64,000 bases of DNA, taken from assembly GCA_943789135.1 (NCBI GenBank), contig CALSSY010000007.1:113700-177699 (forward strand). The letters are read 5' to 3'. This document shows, in pieces, positions 22,234 through 32,792 of the stretch. Positions within the stretch are counted from its first letter, which is position 1. Every line of letters starts with the position of its first letter. A model generated the notes under the pieces. That model saw only the letters and a list, made by a program, of their open reading frames with translations. It was not told the DNA's origin and searched no databases. The position numbers and the translations under genes are program-made. This DNA is from an uncultured Bacteroidia bacterium (GTDB taxonomy: Bacteria; Bacteroidota; Bacteroidia; NS11-12g; UBA955).

Positions 22234-23240
22234 GTAAGGGCGAAAAATCCATCAAACGGATTGGAGTAGTTGGAAATGGCAGTTGGGCAACCGCGCTTAT
22301 TAAAATCTTAACCGAAAAATCCGACATCGAAATCCATTGGTGGATGCGCGATGAAGAAAGTGTAAGCTACATTACAGAGTTTCACCACAACCCTAAATAC
22401 CTATCATCAGCCGAATTACCAGGTGATCGCATTTTTCCAACTTGCGATTTGAATTATTGTTTAGAAATGAGTGAATGGGTTTTATTGGCAGTCCCTTCCG
22501 CATTCTTAGGTAAAACTTTGTCACAGATTGAACTACCAAAAGACAAGAAATACGTCACTGCGATAAAAGGCATAGAACCACAAAGCAAATTGGTTGTTGC
22601 TGAATATTTACAACAAGAACATCAAATCCCACTAGAACAAATCTGCTTGATTTCAGGTCCTTGCCACGCCGAAGAGGTAGCACTAGAAAAATTAAGTTAC
22701 CTTACTGTAAGTGCCCTAAATGACGAACTTGCAACCGAATTATCGGATTTACTTCGTGGTCGCTATATTAAGGTTATGCAAACGCGTGATCTAATTGGCG
22801 CGGAATATGCGTCGGTTTTAAAGAACATATATGCTATTGGCTCCGGGATTGCCCATGGTTTGAACTACGGCGATAATTTTCAGGCTGTATTTGTGTCTTA
22901 TGCGATACGTGAAATGAAAGCATTTTTGCATGCCTTGCATCAGGAAAACCGCGATGTAAAGGAGTCTGCATATCTCGGCGATTTATTGGTAACCTGTTAT
23001 TCCCAATTCAGCCGAAACCGAACGTTCGGGAATATGCTTGGGAAAGGATATTCTGTGAAATCCGCACAATTAGAAATGAATATGGTTGCTGAAGGTTATT
23101 ATGCAACGGACTTAGTTTATCAAAAGGCCATTGAAATCGAATTGGACATGCCTATTGTAAGAGCCGTACATGAAATTGCTTACCAAGGAAAACTTCCTCG
23201 AAAGGTTTTCAAAAAACTTGCAGAGGAACAATTGTATTGA
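22230..23240 (+). CDS. gpsA: NAD(P)H-dependent glycerol-3-phosphate dehydrogenase
   Basis: A 336-residue enzyme making sn-glycerol-3-phosphate from dihydroxyacetone phosphate for phospholipid synthesis. The Rossmann motif is IGVVGNGSWATALIKIL, where the common GAGxWGTA is replaced by GNGSWATA, a variant I associate with Bacteroidota. The active-site region EYASVLKNIYAIGSGIAHGLNYGDN contains the catalytic Lys, followed by YLGDLLVTCYSQFSRNRTFG with the substrate-binding SRNRxFG motif. The length is normal. It overlaps bcp by 4 bases and is the last gene of that pair; the next gene begins 52 bases on. Confidence 0.93.
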   Translation: MSKGEKSIKRIGVVGNGSWATALIKILTEKSDIEIHWWMRDEESVSYITEFHHNPKYLSSAELPGDRIFPTCDLNYCLEMSEWVLLAVPSAFLGKTLSQIELPKDKKYVTAIKGIEPQSKLVVAEYLQQEHQIPLEQICLISGPCHAEEVALEKLSYLTVSALNDELATELSDLLRGRYIKVMQTRDLIGAEYASVLKNIYAIGSGIAHGLNYGDNFQAVFVSYAIREMKAFLHALHQENRDVKESAYLGDLLVTCYSQFSRNRTFGNMLGKGYSVKSAQLEMNMVAEGYYATDLVYQKAIEIELDMPIVRAVHEIAYQGKLPRKVFKKLAEEQLY

Positions 23241-23292
23241 TTTGTGAATTTCGCAAAACATTTCAGCCTTAAGATTGTCATTAAGTACAACA

Positions 23293-23850
23293 ATGTCATT
23301 TAAAATTTATACTAGAAAGGGAGACGATGGTAAAACCGGCCTAATTGGGGGCGACCGCGTAGCAAAACATCACATACGCGTGGAAAGTTACGGTACCGTA
23401 GATGAACTCAACAGTAATATCGGACTTGTGCGTAGTTTTATCGTTGGCACAACCGAAGAAAATATTTTATCCGAGATTCAAGATAGTCTGTTTGTAGTGG
23501 GGTCGCATTTAGCCGCCTCCCCTCATAGCAAATTGGAATTACCTGCATTTGATGAAGAAATTATTCTCCGAATGGAAAATGAAATCGATCGACTGACCGC
23601 CATACTACCGGAGTTAAGAAACTTTATATTACCTGGGGCGACGCAACAAGGTGCGCATTGCCATGTAGCCCGTTGTGTATGTAGAAGAGCCGAAAGACTC
23701 TGTGTTCATTTAAGCGATATTGAGGAACTACCGGATTTCATCATAAAATTCCTGAATCGCCTTTCCGATTATTTATTTACACTCTCCCGCTTTTTAGATC
23801 AAAATTACGGCGGTCGAGAAATTCCATGGATTCCTAGAAAAGGAAAGTAA
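23293..23850 (+). CDS. PduO-type cob(I)alamin adenosyltransferase
   Basis: About 185 residues from the ATG at 23293; an in-frame TTG at 23275 would add six residues with no family support. The N-terminus IYTRKGDDGKTGLIGG is the ATP-binding signature of PduO-type adenosyltransferases. SYGTVDELNSNIGLVRS and the C-terminal block HCHVARCVCRRAERLCVHL...FLNRLSDYLFTLSRFLD complete the family pattern. The enzyme attaches adenosine from ATP to reduced cobalamin, giving adenosylcobalamin for enzymes such as methylmalonyl-CoA mutase. No cobalamin-dependent enzyme or B12 riboswitch is seen nearby. Confidence 0.94.
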   Translation: MSFKIYTRKGDDGKTGLIGGDRVAKHHIRVESYGTVDELNSNIGLVRSFIVGTTEENILSEIQDSLFVVGSHLAASPHSKLELPAFDEEIILRMENEIDRLTAILPELRNFILPGATQQGAHCHVARCVCRRAERLCVHLSDIEELPDFIIKFLNRLSDYLFTLSRFLDQNYGGREIPWIPRKGK

Positions 23851-23933
23851 TCTGAATCATCAGCTTAGGAATCACTTCAAATACCAACTATATTTGTTGG
23901 AACAAATAAACCAAATTATTTATAAAAAATCAT

Positions 23934-24602
23934 ATGAACAAATCATTTATTTACTTAACCGCAGCTGTAGCCGGAATGGCAATGGCTTCTTGTGGTAGCA
24001 ATGCAACCGAAGCGGGTGCTGCTGACTCTACTCTTTCTGCTACAGAGGGATCTTCAACGTTTAACATCTCTACTGAAAGTGTAGTAGGTTGGAAAGGAAC
24101 TAAAGTAGTCGGAATGGGTTCTCATGCGGGAACCATTGGAATTACAGAAGGTACTTTAAGCCTTGAAAACGGAAATATAACAGCAGGATCAGTAACTATC
24201 GATATGAAAAACATTGTAGTTACAGATAGCATGCCTGACGAATACAAGCAGAAATTAATTGGCCACTTCAGCGCTAATGATTTCTTCAACGTAGAGCAAT
24301 TTCCTACAGCAAAATTTGAAATTACTGGATCTGAGGCAAAAGCGGATGGAGATTACACACACGTAATATCCGGAAACTTAACCCTTCGCGATTCTACTAA
24401 AAATATTTCCTTCCCTGCAACGGTTTCTGTTGATGAAAATGGTCTTTCAGCAGTTGGTACAGCTGTAATCAATCGTTTGGATTGGGGTGTGAACTACGAT
24501 ATGGAAAAAATGAGCTTGTCTGAGAAGTTACAAGCCGAAGCCAAGAACGGTATCGTTTCTAAGGACATCGAAATTACTTTCGATATCAAGGCTAGCAAAT
24601 AA
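23934..24602 (+). CDS. YceI-family lipoprotein
   Basis: A 222-residue predicted lipoprotein. The signal peptide ends in a lipobox, MAMASC, with the lipidated cysteine at residue 20, followed by a short Ala/Ser/Glu-rich spacer. The YceI lipocalin-like domain covers about residues 45-220: VVGWKGTKVVGMGSHAGTIGI, SVTIDMKNIVVTD, LIGHFSANDFFNVEQFPTAKFEITG, and the C-terminal ATVSVDENGLSAVGTAVINRLDWGVNY. YceI proteins bind polyisoprenoid or other lipids; the exact ligand and role here are unknown. The gene has an 83-base leader and a shared terminator after it, so it is likely monocistronic. Confidence 0.9.
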   Translation: MNKSFIYLTAAVAGMAMASCGSNATEAGAADSTLSATEGSSTFNISTESVVGWKGTKVVGMGSHAGTIGITEGTLSLENGNITAGSVTIDMKNIVVTDSMPDEYKQKLIGHFSANDFFNVEQFPTAKFEITGSEAKADGDYTHVISGNLTLRDSTKNISFPATVSVDENGLSAVGTAVINRLDWGVNYDMEKMSLSEKLQAEAKNGIVSKDIEITFDIKASK

Positions 24603-24627
24603 TCGGTTAATTGATTACATTGAGTAG

Positions 24628-24655
24628 AAAAGGCCACCTATACAGGTGGCCTTTT
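24628..24655. terminator. Bidirectional terminator between yceI-like and paaN-like genes
   Basis: A hairpin of AAAAGGCCACC and AGGTGGCCTTTT around a TATAC loop lies between two convergent genes, with A and T runs that suit termination from both sides. Confidence 0.88.
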
Positions 24656-24680
24656 CATATTATAATACTTGATAATTTAG

Positions 24681-26315
24681 TTAAGCAAATCGATTACCAA
24701 CCCAAACAAATCTGCGATTGATATACAACGAATCTGTGAAAGTAGCATTACCACTTGGATTGCCGCCACTCACATGGAAATCACTGAAAGCCGCATGCTG
24801 ATTCACAAACGCCGCACCCGTAAAATTGAAACTTACCGGTGTGAAAACCGCATTCATGTCCTCTTCTACTTTTTGCATGTAATCTTCGTTTGTACTATAA
24901 CAAAGACACGTTATTGCTCCTTTGCTTGAAGCCATATTAGCCGCTAACTGTAAAGCCGATTCTGCATCTTTAGTTTTAACCACAAATACAATCGGACCGA
25001 AACATTCTTCTCTCCAAATGTTACTGGCCGCATCCACTCCCATAACCGTCGGCGTTTGCAAACGGGCATCCGGAAATTCTGGATGTGTAACCTCAGCGGA
25101 AAGTTCGGTTCCGCCATTTTTGTTCAATGTATCTTTTACTCTATTGCGTGTGGTATCATTTTGAATAGCACCCATCACAAATGCCCCCATTTTCGGATTT
25201 TCTGCCAAGCCTTTTACAGCAGCCGATAAGCCGTTTACAACCTCATCAAAACTCAGTTGACCCTCAGCTGTGGTGATACCCTCAGCAGGAACAAAAATAT
25301 TCTGAGGAGCTGTACACATTTGCCCGCTGTATAAACTAAAACTGAATGCCAAGTTACCGAAAACCGACTTTGAATCGTTTATACTTTCAAGAATCACAGA
25401 ATTAACACCGGCCTTTTCGGTAAATACGGTTTTACCCGGTAAGGATTCAATATATTCTCCAAAAGTTGATCCACCGGTATAATCGATTAATTTCACTAAT
25501 GAATGCTTAGCCAATTCTTTGGTAATGGGTTCTGCGGTTGTATCAACTGCCAATTGCACCGTATAAGGAGATAACCCGTTTTGGGTTAATACTTTCTGCA
25601 TTTCTGCCACCACAATTGCAATGGGTAGCACACTCTTGGGATGAGGTTTGATTATCGCTGTATTACCAGCTATTAAATTAGCGAATACTCCAGGAACCGT
25701 ATTCCATGTTGGGAACGTACTGCAGCCAATTACCAATCCAACTCCTTTAGAAACAGGTTTAAAATTCTTTTTAATCGTAAGATCAAACTTCCCCATATTC
25801 TTAACCCAATCTACTTGGCTTGAATAACGAGTCAATTCATGAAAGCCCAAAGCTACGGATTCCATGGCACGGTCGTTTGCATGTGGTCCGCTCGCTTGAA
25901 AAGACATAATAAAACTTTGGCCTGTGGTATGCATGGTTGCATATCCCAACTCAAAAAAGCGATTAGAAACGGCGTCCAACATATCGATTAATAAATCCGC
26001 TCTGTTTTCAACGCTTAACTTTTTCCATTCATTGTGTGCAGTTTGAGCGCGATTCACCAGTATTTCAGAGCTGAATTTAGGATATTGCACACCTAATCCA
26101 ACCATCATATAAGGGGAAACTTCTTCTCCGATATAACCCAAATTCCCCTCATCGACTAATCCAACAAACGGATTGGACAATTGCTTTTGGAAAGCTTCTT
26201 TGCCTATGGCATCTCCATCCTCAGCATAGGCTCTTGGATTCTCCGGATAAGGAGCGTAATAGGTACGTTCTTGTAGTGCACTTAAGGCACGTTCAATTCG
26301 TTCTTTATGTTTCAT
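24681..26315 (-). CDS. paaN: PaaN-type aldehyde dehydrogenase
   Basis: A 544-residue protein of the aldehyde dehydrogenase superfamily, closest to the proteins named phenylacetic acid degradation protein PaaN. The cofactor-binding region is GVGLVIGCSTFPTWNTVPGVFANLIAGNTAIIKPHP. The general-base Glu is in VFTEKAGVNSVILES and the catalytic Cys in YSGQMCTAPQNIFVP. The N-terminal TYYAPYPENPRAY segment and C-terminal VNQHAAFSDFHVSGGNPSG are typical of this subfamily. The hydratase domain found in the fused PaaZ enzyme is absent. No other phenylacetate genes are in the window, so the real substrate may be a different aldehyde. It lies 10 bases after the DUF3467 gene, probably in one operon. Confidence 0.88.
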   Translation of the reverse strand: MKHKERIERALSALQERTYYAPYPENPRAYAEDGDAIGKEAFQKQLSNPFVGLVDEGNLGYIGEEVSPYMMVGLGVQYPKFSSEILVNRAQTAHNEWKKLSVENRADLLIDMLDAVSNRFFELGYATMHTTGQSFIMSFQASGPHANDRAMESVALGFHELTRYSSQVDWVKNMGKFDLTIKKNFKPVSKGVGLVIGCSTFPTWNTVPGVFANLIAGNTAIIKPHPKSVLPIAIVVAEMQKVLTQNGLSPYTVQLAVDTTAEPITKELAKHSLVKLIDYTGGSTFGEYIESLPGKTVFTEKAGVNSVILESINDSKSVFGNLAFSFSLYSGQMCTAPQNIFVPAEGITTAEGQLSFDEVVNGLSAAVKGLAENPKMGAFVMGAIQNDTTRNRVKDTLNKNGGTELSAEVTHPEFPDARLQTPTVMGVDAASNIWREECFGPIVFVVKTKDAESALQLAANMASSKGAITCLCYSTNEDYMQKVEEDMNAVFTPVSFNFTGAAFVNQHAAFSDFHVSGGNPSGNATFTDSLYINRRFVWVGNRFA

Positions 26316-26325
26316 AAATGTAATC

Positions 26326-26649
26326 TTATGCTTGACCTGTTTGTCCCCCGAAATTCAGAGGAATATTCGTTTCACTTTGTTCGTGTAATTCAATCTCACC
26401 AAAGGCATCTTCAAAGCGTGCAATATTATCGCTTAATGCCATCAACAAACGTTTTGCATGTTGGGGTGCTAAGATAATACGGCTCTTCACTTTCCCTTTG
26501 GGAACACCCGGCATCATGCGCACAAAATCAACGATAAACTCAGATTGACTGTGTGTGATTATAGCGAAATTGGAATAGGTACCTTCAGCGACCTCTTCAT
26601 TTAATTCGATATCAAAAGACGGATTTTTAGGATTTTCGTTGTTAGACAT
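26326..26649 (-). CDS. DUF3467 family protein
   Basis: A 107-residue protein whose core, IELNEEVAEGTYSNFAIITHSQSEFIVDFVRMMPGVPKGKVKSRIILAPQHAKRLL (described by its pieces GTYSNFAII, EFIVDF and RIILAPQHAKRLL), matches DUF3467, a small cytoplasmic family of unknown function widespread in Bacteroidota. There is no signal peptide or membrane segment. It lies between ridA (51 bases upstream) and the paaN-like gene (10 bases downstream) on the same strand, so the three may be co-transcribed. Confidence 0.9.
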   Translation of the reverse strand: MSNNENPKNPSFDIELNEEVAEGTYSNFAIITHSQSEFIVDFVRMMPGVPKGKVKSRIILAPQHAKRLLMALSDNIARFEDAFGEIELHEQSETNIPLNFGGQTGQA

Positions 26650-26700
26650 GGTACAAAATTAAGGGTAATAAATGGGAAGCTTCTAATAAAATTGAGGCCA

Positions 26701-27081
26701 CTACAGCACAACAATTACGGAAATTTCAACCAGGGCATCTTTGGGAAGTCTAGATACTTCCACCGTTTCTCTTGCAGGAAATACATCGCTGAAATATTTT
26801 GCGTATGCGTCATTAACTTTGGGAAAATCATTCATGTCTTTCAGGAAAATGCTTGATTTTACGATATTGGAATAATTGGCCCCGCAGGTTTCCAAAAGCG
26901 CTCCTATATTTTTCATAACCTGATTCGTTTGCGCCACAACATCGGTTTCAGAAACGAATGCACCGGTTTGAGGATCTAATGCAATTTGACCAGAAAAGTA
27001 AATAGTATTGCCCGATTTCACAGCTTGGCTGTATGGACCAATTGGTTTGGGGGCATTTTCAGAAAAAATAGTTTCTCTCAT
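26701..27081 (-). CDS. ridA: RidA family enamine/imine deaminase
   Basis: A 126-residue RidA-type protein starting at the ATG at 27081 (MRETIFSENAPKPIGPYSQAV). RidA hydrolyses reactive 2-aminoacrylate and similar enamines released by PLP enzymes. The N-terminal GPYSQAVKSGNTIYFSGQIALDP, the mid QTNQVMKNIGALLETCG and the C-terminal FPARETVEVSRLPKDALVEISVIV with its conserved Arg and Glu are all present. The frame stays open upstream to 27204, but that extension is antisense to the start of the neighbouring plus-strand gene, so I reject it. Only 26 bases separate the two divergent start codons. Confidence 0.94.
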   Translation of the reverse strand: MRETIFSENAPKPIGPYSQAVKSGNTIYFSGQIALDPQTGAFVSETDVVAQTNQVMKNIGALLETCGANYSNIVKSSIFLKDMNDFPKVNDAYAKYFSDVFPARETVEVSRLPKDALVEISVIVVL

Positions 27082-27107
27082 TTGGTTTGATGTATTTTTG
27101 TATTGAC

Positions 27108-27770
27108 ATGAAAATAGGAATACGGGCAATAGGCTTAAGAAGCCAATCTTGGAAAGATAAATACAAATCGTACCCGGCACTTTCATACGTGCAAGATACA
27201 ACATCTCACAATGAGTTTGATGTTTTTATCGATTTGAATTGGGATGAAAATCCTGAAAATATTGCGGATTATGCAGGCAATAAGAATACGTTATTCGTTT
27301 TAGGAAGCAATTTAACCACCATTGAAGAAGCGCTCAAATCCGCCCATATTCCTTACGACGGTCAAAAGTTTATCGGTATCAATTCGTTTCCTTATTTAAT
27401 TGAAAGAAACACCTGGGAAGCCTGCAATCCTTTTGATATTGACACCCAATATTTCCAAACTCTACTTGATTATTTGCAAATTGAAAGTTGTGAATGGTTA
27501 AAAAGTCGTGTCGGATTTTTCACGCCTCGCGTTTTATGCATGATAATTAATGAAGCGTATTATACGGTTCAAGAGGGAACAGCGAGCAAATCAGATATAG
27601 ACGTGGCAATGAAATTAGGCACCAATTACCCAAAAGGACCTTTTGAATTCTGCGATTTATTTGGCATTGAATTGGTTTACAAACAATTGGAAGCCTTATA
27701 TCAAGACTCTCATGATGAACGGTACAAAATTTGTCCCCTTCTAAAATCGGAATATCTCAAACATAGTTGA
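27108..27770 (+). CDS. 3-hydroxyacyl-CoA dehydrogenase-like protein with degenerate N-terminal half
   Basis: A 220-residue protein from the ATG at 27108. The C-terminal ~90 residues (SRVGFFTPRVLCMIINEAYYTVQEGTASKSDIDVAMKLGTNYPKGPFEFCDLFG, abbreviated here by the motifs RVLCMIINEAY, SDIDVAMKLG and YPKGPFEFCD) match the C-terminal domain of 3-hydroxyacyl-CoA dehydrogenases. The first ~120 residues lack a GxGxxG dinucleotide-binding loop and the catalytic His region is not clear; instead there is a short FDVFIDLNWDENPENI stretch. It may be a non-classical family member or a structural relative without dehydrogenase activity. A TATTTTTG box at 27093-27100 lies very close to the start, implying little or no leader. 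Confidence 0.75.
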   Translation: MKIGIRAIGLRSQSWKDKYKSYPALSYVQDTTSHNEFDVFIDLNWDENPENIADYAGNKNTLFVLGSNLTTIEEALKSAHIPYDGQKFIGINSFPYLIERNTWEACNPFDIDTQYFQTLLDYLQIESCEWLKSRVGFFTPRVLCMIINEAYYTVQEGTASKSDIDVAMKLGTNYPKGPFEFCDLFGIELVYKQLEALYQDSHDERYKICPLLKSEYLKHS

Positions 27771-27792
27771 GCATACACTTTTTAACAATAAC

Positions 27793-27821
27793 AAAAAAGG
27801 GCGCCAAATGGCGCCCTTTTT
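27793..27821 (-). terminator. GGCGCC hairpin terminator of array copy A
   Basis: GGGCGCC-AAAT-GGCGCCC with flanking A6 and T5 runs. It lies 63 bases below the copy A stop and only 23 bases beyond the stop of the convergent 3HCDH-like gene, so it can serve both. The same hairpin recurs after every array copy. Confidence 0.92.
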
Positions 27822-27883
27822 GTTTGTTCATGATTTGGGCTTTATTCCTTATTTGTGAAATCGTAACCCTAATTATATCACGC

Positions 27884-30800
27884 TTATTTGTTGATCTGGA
27901 TTTTAGTTGTCACAGACTCTGTACCGTTGCTTACGCGTACTAAGTACATACCTGCTGACAATTCGCTCGCGTTCACCGAACCGTGGTTCTGAGTTTTCAC
28001 TACGCGACCGTTCATATCCATCATCGTAATCTGTACATCCTGTACCAAACGTTTCGCTCGTTACCACTTGGAACTGACCGTTGTTTGGATTTGGATATAC
28101 CGCTACTCCACTCTTGCTCAACTGCTCCGCTGCACTACGGTTCATTACGATAGTCTTCGTTGACTGAACACTCACATCCGCTTTGTTGCATCGTTGCACG
28201 CATGGTGATTCTGTATTCTCCGTCTGCTGGCAAGTTGTTGTATGCCGCTGCATCCGTTCCTGAAGTCTTCTGTGTTCCCGCTCCTTCGAATACCCAGATA
28301 TAGTCTGCGTCGTTCTGACCACCTACTACGCCACTTGCATTCATAGGCTCTACTTTCACTCCAAAGAAGCCAAAGCTGTAGTCTACCTCTGCTACGAAAT
28401 CACATGTACGTGGCTTCTCGTTGATCAACACATAGTTCGTCTTGGTGATTGAATCTCCACATCCACCTTCGATGAATGCATACAACGTTACGTTTGGATA
28501 GTAACTCTGCGTTACGTTGTATACTTTTACTGGGTCTGAGTTCGTTGACGTGGTTCCGTCTCCGAAATCCCAACGGTAGCTGATCTTACCTTGCGCCCAT
28601 GTGGTGTTGTTTACAAATGCAATCTCATCGCCTGAACATGCTTCACCTGCTGTGAACTCTGGTGTAGGCTGCGTCAATACCACTAAGTCTTTGCTTACGA
28701 TATCTTCACATCCGTTATCCAACGTTACTTTCAAGCTTACTTTCTTAGGGCCTAAGTTACCTTTCCAATCGTGGCTTGGGCTCTTAGCGCCGCTTGTGGT
28801 TCCGTCTCCGAAATCCCAACGGTAGTTCGCAATTGCGTTCGCTACATCTCCTGTTGTGTTGATGAAGTCTGTTGGCTTAACCGAACACAATGGTCCGTTC
28901 GTGAAGCTTACTTTTGGACTCTCTTTGATGCTGATGGTTTTGATCATCGAATCTTTACATCCGAATTCACTTGTTACAACCAACTTCACCTGCTTATCGC
29001 CGCTGGTACTGAAATCGTACATCGCGTTATCGTCTGTGCTTACGCTTCCGTTGTCATCGAAATCCCAATAGCTTCCGATCAATCCCGCTGTGATTGTTGA
29101 TTTGTTTTCAAATTCAAATACATCGTTATCACAGTTTCCGTTTACTTTATCAAACGCGGCTACTGGCTTGTCGAACTGGTATACTTTCTGTACTACAGTT
29201 GCAACACAACCGTTAAGGTCTGCCTCTAAGGTTACTTCGTACTGACCTGCTTTGCTGTACTTCTTAGTAGCATCTTTGCTCGTAGCTGTTGTTCCGTCGC
29301 CGAAGCTCCACTTCATTGCTGCTGTGGTAGGAACTGTTTTGTTGGTGAACGTCAAGGTCTCGCCCTCACATGCATTCGTCTTTGCAAACGCTGCTGCTGG
29401 AATTGGGTTAACCGTTACATCCATAGTAGTATCGAAGGCAAATCCGTAAGGAACGGTCTTCGCTGTCAACGTTACTTTATAGGTTTTGCTTCCTGGGAAC
29501 TGGAATACAGGCTCTGGAGCATCCGTCTCATCGGCTTTAACACCGGTTCCGAAGTCCCACTTGAATTCCATACCACCGCTCAATACCTTACTCTTGTTCT
29601 CGAACAATACCGCTTCGCCTTCGCAAATTTGGCTGGGAAAGAAAATAACGGTGTTATTGAAGGATAAATCAATACATTTCGCTTGATTGAGGTATCGCAA
29701 TTGTTATTGTGGTCGATGACTACGAGTTACCACTGTTAAGCATGCTATCTTCTAAAGTGGTGCTATCTTTTGACAAAACAAAAGTCACTTCCAAATCGTC
29801 TGTTGTGCGTTGGAGCTACAAAGCTCGCACCTGGCACGGCGCGGACCGCTTGCAGTATACGCTTGTACTTCTGCTGACCAATCGCTTGTAGTACCATAAG
29901 TAGCATTACTGTATTTAGTTGGTGCGTTTACATCATAAATAACAGGCTCGCCTAAAATGGTAACATCATTGGCTTTACCTAATTGATATAAGGCATTGGT
30001 TGACTTAGTAGAAGCTGTGTACATTCCTCCACCTGGTGCTGGCAATACATCGGTTTGTAAGTAAATGGTATCGTCGGATAAATCATCGTCAGCGGCATCT
30101 ACAAAAATCATGATATTGGTTTTGCCGGGCTCATTCAATATAAGCTTTTCATCAAAACTTACTTTCAAGGAATTCCCTGCAAAATTCGGTCGGTAACTTT
30201 TTGCGTAACTTTAGCACCACGATCGCTCATCATGGTTATATTGAAACCATAAATGGTATCTGCAAAATTATTTTTTATCGTAATGTCGCCACCAAACTCA
30301 TGACCAGAACAAACCGTTGCTGCAATTGTAGCATCTGTTTTTGTTCCGGTGATATTCATAAAATTCTCTTGAGCTCCATTATCATGTTTGTTCAGATTTC
30401 TCGAATCACCTTCTAAATCGATGTCATTCTTGGTTGGATTCCATCCTAAAACAGAATTAAAAAGTGGAACTCTATTTTGCAATTCAAAAGTATTGGTCGC
30501 GTAATTATTCTTAGATGGATCTACATAATCAGGCTTTATGTTCGTTTCACCCTTTGGAGATGTAAAATCGGTATTTAACCATGCGTTAAATCCGTATGCA
30601 TTTCCTAAGGGATTGTACCAATATTGCGTCCCAAAACCTGTAATGTAATAGTTGTTATAATCCCAATTTTTATAGGCAGTTGAGGCATTCCTGTTATAGG
30701 TGTATGCAGGATATGCATAATAACAACTTGTACCTTGTAAATCTACATTATTACCTGTAACCGCTATATTATTGTGATAATAACAATACATGTAAATTCC

Positions 30801-32501
30801 ATAGGTATAGTTAAATCTATAACTGTATGAACCCCTAAAGATTATACTATTATCTCTTACTTCTACCTTGTAATTTCCACTGTAGAATGAGTAACAATAG
30901 AGGTTGTAGGTTCCATAATAACCTAGATTATTCGCTATTAGGTTATTATTACATTTCATATTGTAACAATAGTAGTTGTATACGGGATACAAATATCCAA
31001 TGGTAGAACCCGAGGTTTTCTTAATTTCATTATGAGACACTCTATTATTACTTACCTCTCCGTTGTAATAATAGTTGAATATTCCATAACTATAATAAAG
31101 CCCCATATCATTAGAGTCGATAGTATTATAGTTGATTTTATTGTGCGCCGAGGAGGAAGGACGGTAAACGTAAATACCCGTAACTCCCGGCCTGGTGTAT
31201 GAACTATACGTTTGTCCCCATTGGTTCGAAGAAATAATGTTATTAGTTACATCGGCTTGGTTCCCATAATAAACCTCAATTCCAGTTGCTCTAGCTCTGT
31301 TATAATTATCTCTAATTACATTCCCGTCTACCGATAAACCATTGTAACAATAATAGCCTCTAATTCCCCAAAAAGAAGAACTCGACCCATTCATATACCA
31401 ATCTCTAATTGTGTTCTTATCTATATCCGTATAATAACAATAATATGCATAGACGCCATATACTGTACCGTCGCTACGTATATCATTCATGGTATTATTA
31501 GATATATTCAAATGATTCGTTGAATTACCATAAACACGATTGGCATAAATCCCATAAGTTGTACTTGAAATTCCAACTGTTGCTTTTGGATAAGGAATGT
31601 CGTGGAAATTATTTCCATCTATAGATGTTGAACGACTGCTGCTGTAGCAATAACCTGCATACACAAAGTAAGGAGAGGAATACAAATTTCTAGACGTAGC
31701 ATTTACCCGTGAAACATCATTCTTAATGAATTGATCGCCGTTGGTGTAGTAGGTATAATAAGCATAACGATAAAAATTCTCAATTTTGTTATCCTTAAAC
31801 GTATTGTTTGAAGCGTTAGAATTATATCCTGAAGAACGTCCATAAACATAAATCCCGGCAGTCGGACCCGGACTATTCGAATTGGTAGTTCTCATCAAAC
31901 AATTCTGAATTGTATTATTGGATCCAGCATACGTTGAAGAGGAACCGGAACTCATACTCGTTGCACTGGCTGAAAACACAATATATGCACCACCGCTGAA
32001 TGTTGAAGAGCTACCTGATGTCAATCGGGTATATTCAATAGTACAATCATCAATCGTATTGTTATTTGCCCCAGACATAAATTGAATGCCCTTTTGATCG
32101 GTGCTTGTTCCCGTTTTCTGGATTGTGTAATCTTTGATTGTTACATAGTCAATGCCGTCAAAGATCAATGCAGCATCGTTGTTTGAACTACCAAGAGTAA
32201 ATCCCTTCCCGTCAATCACTATCTTTTTTGTTGAAGATGTTGGATTGGAAGAATTGTTCCTCAAATACACGATGGATGTACTGGTTAGATTTGACGTTAC
32301 CGTGACATTCAAATTGCCACTTAAACCTTTAGATCGAATGTCACCGGCGAGTGCAGACCACGAAGTGTAATCCCCTCCCGATCCAAGTGTTTTGTTTCCT
32401 GATAATTGGGCGTAGCCCCCCACGGATAATGACGCCGCCAGGGTACATGCCGCCCTGAACAAATGCGTTCGTAAGTGTTGAAAATAGTAGTTTTTAATCA
32501 T
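27884..32501 (-). CDS. Array copy A: beta-helix/PKD surface protein with T9SS tail (several frameshifts)
   Basis: The most diverged copy and the most broken. 30165-32501 is one open frame holding signal peptide MIKNYYFQHLRTHLFRAACTL... and the Tyr/Asn-rich beta-helix. The rest is in pieces at about 29785-30168, 28135-29700 and a last part down to the TAA at 27884. Breaks are seen near 30178 (one C lost in RILPG), between about 29640 and 29830, at 28163-28164 and at 28040-28041. The 29640-29830 stretch is real but different coding sequence: one frame reads DDLEVTFVLSKDSTTLEDSM where other copies read TDLEVQFVTNDATYEDSI. The final PKD domains and sorting tail match the other copies. Either a pseudogene or a badly resolved consensus; I favour the latter. 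Confidence 0.85.
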
Positions 32502-32515
32502 CGTATGAATATATT

Positions 32516-32540
32516 TTTACAGTGAATAGACTGCAAACTA
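32516..32540 (-). promoter_or_regulatory. Promoter-like box and leader of copy A
   Basis: On the minus strand TAGTTTGC is followed by CTGTAAA close to the start codon at 32501. The leader element is shortened compared with the GACAACTGTAAA of the other copies. Confidence 0.5.
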
Positions 32541-32699
32541 TAAAATTCTATTGCAAATTCCCAATTATTACTAAAATATTCAATAACAATCAACATATCG
32601 GTACTAATATTTCATAATTGCAATCAATGAACTTTTCAAATCAAACACCAGAACACCTTTCATCAAATAAAAATCAAATCACTATAAAATTACAATTGC

Positions 32700-32732
32700 A
32701 AAAAAGAGGGCGCCGAATGGCGCCCTCTTTTT
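32700..32732 (-). terminator. GGCGCC hairpin terminator of array copy B
   Basis: AGAGGGCGCC-GAAT-GGCGCCCTCT, extended by three base pairs compared with copies A, D and E, with A and T runs. It lies 60 bases below the stop at 32793. Confidence 0.92.
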
Positions 32733-32792
32733 GACTGTTAAACTATCATCGGTCTGTTGCTTATCGCAACATCCTTTATGACATCTGTATGC

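Noticed and set aside
23221..23292. Search for a B12 riboswitch before the cobalamin adenosyltransferase gene
   Set aside because: Only ~50 bases separate it from gpsA and no B12-box-like sequence is visible.
27082..27204. N-terminal extension of RidA resembling a lipoprotein signal peptide (LSLLPVFLFSC)
   Set aside because: It is antisense to the start of the 27108 gene, RidA proteins normally begin at MRETIF, and RidA acts in the cytoplasm. The lipobox-like string is probably chance.
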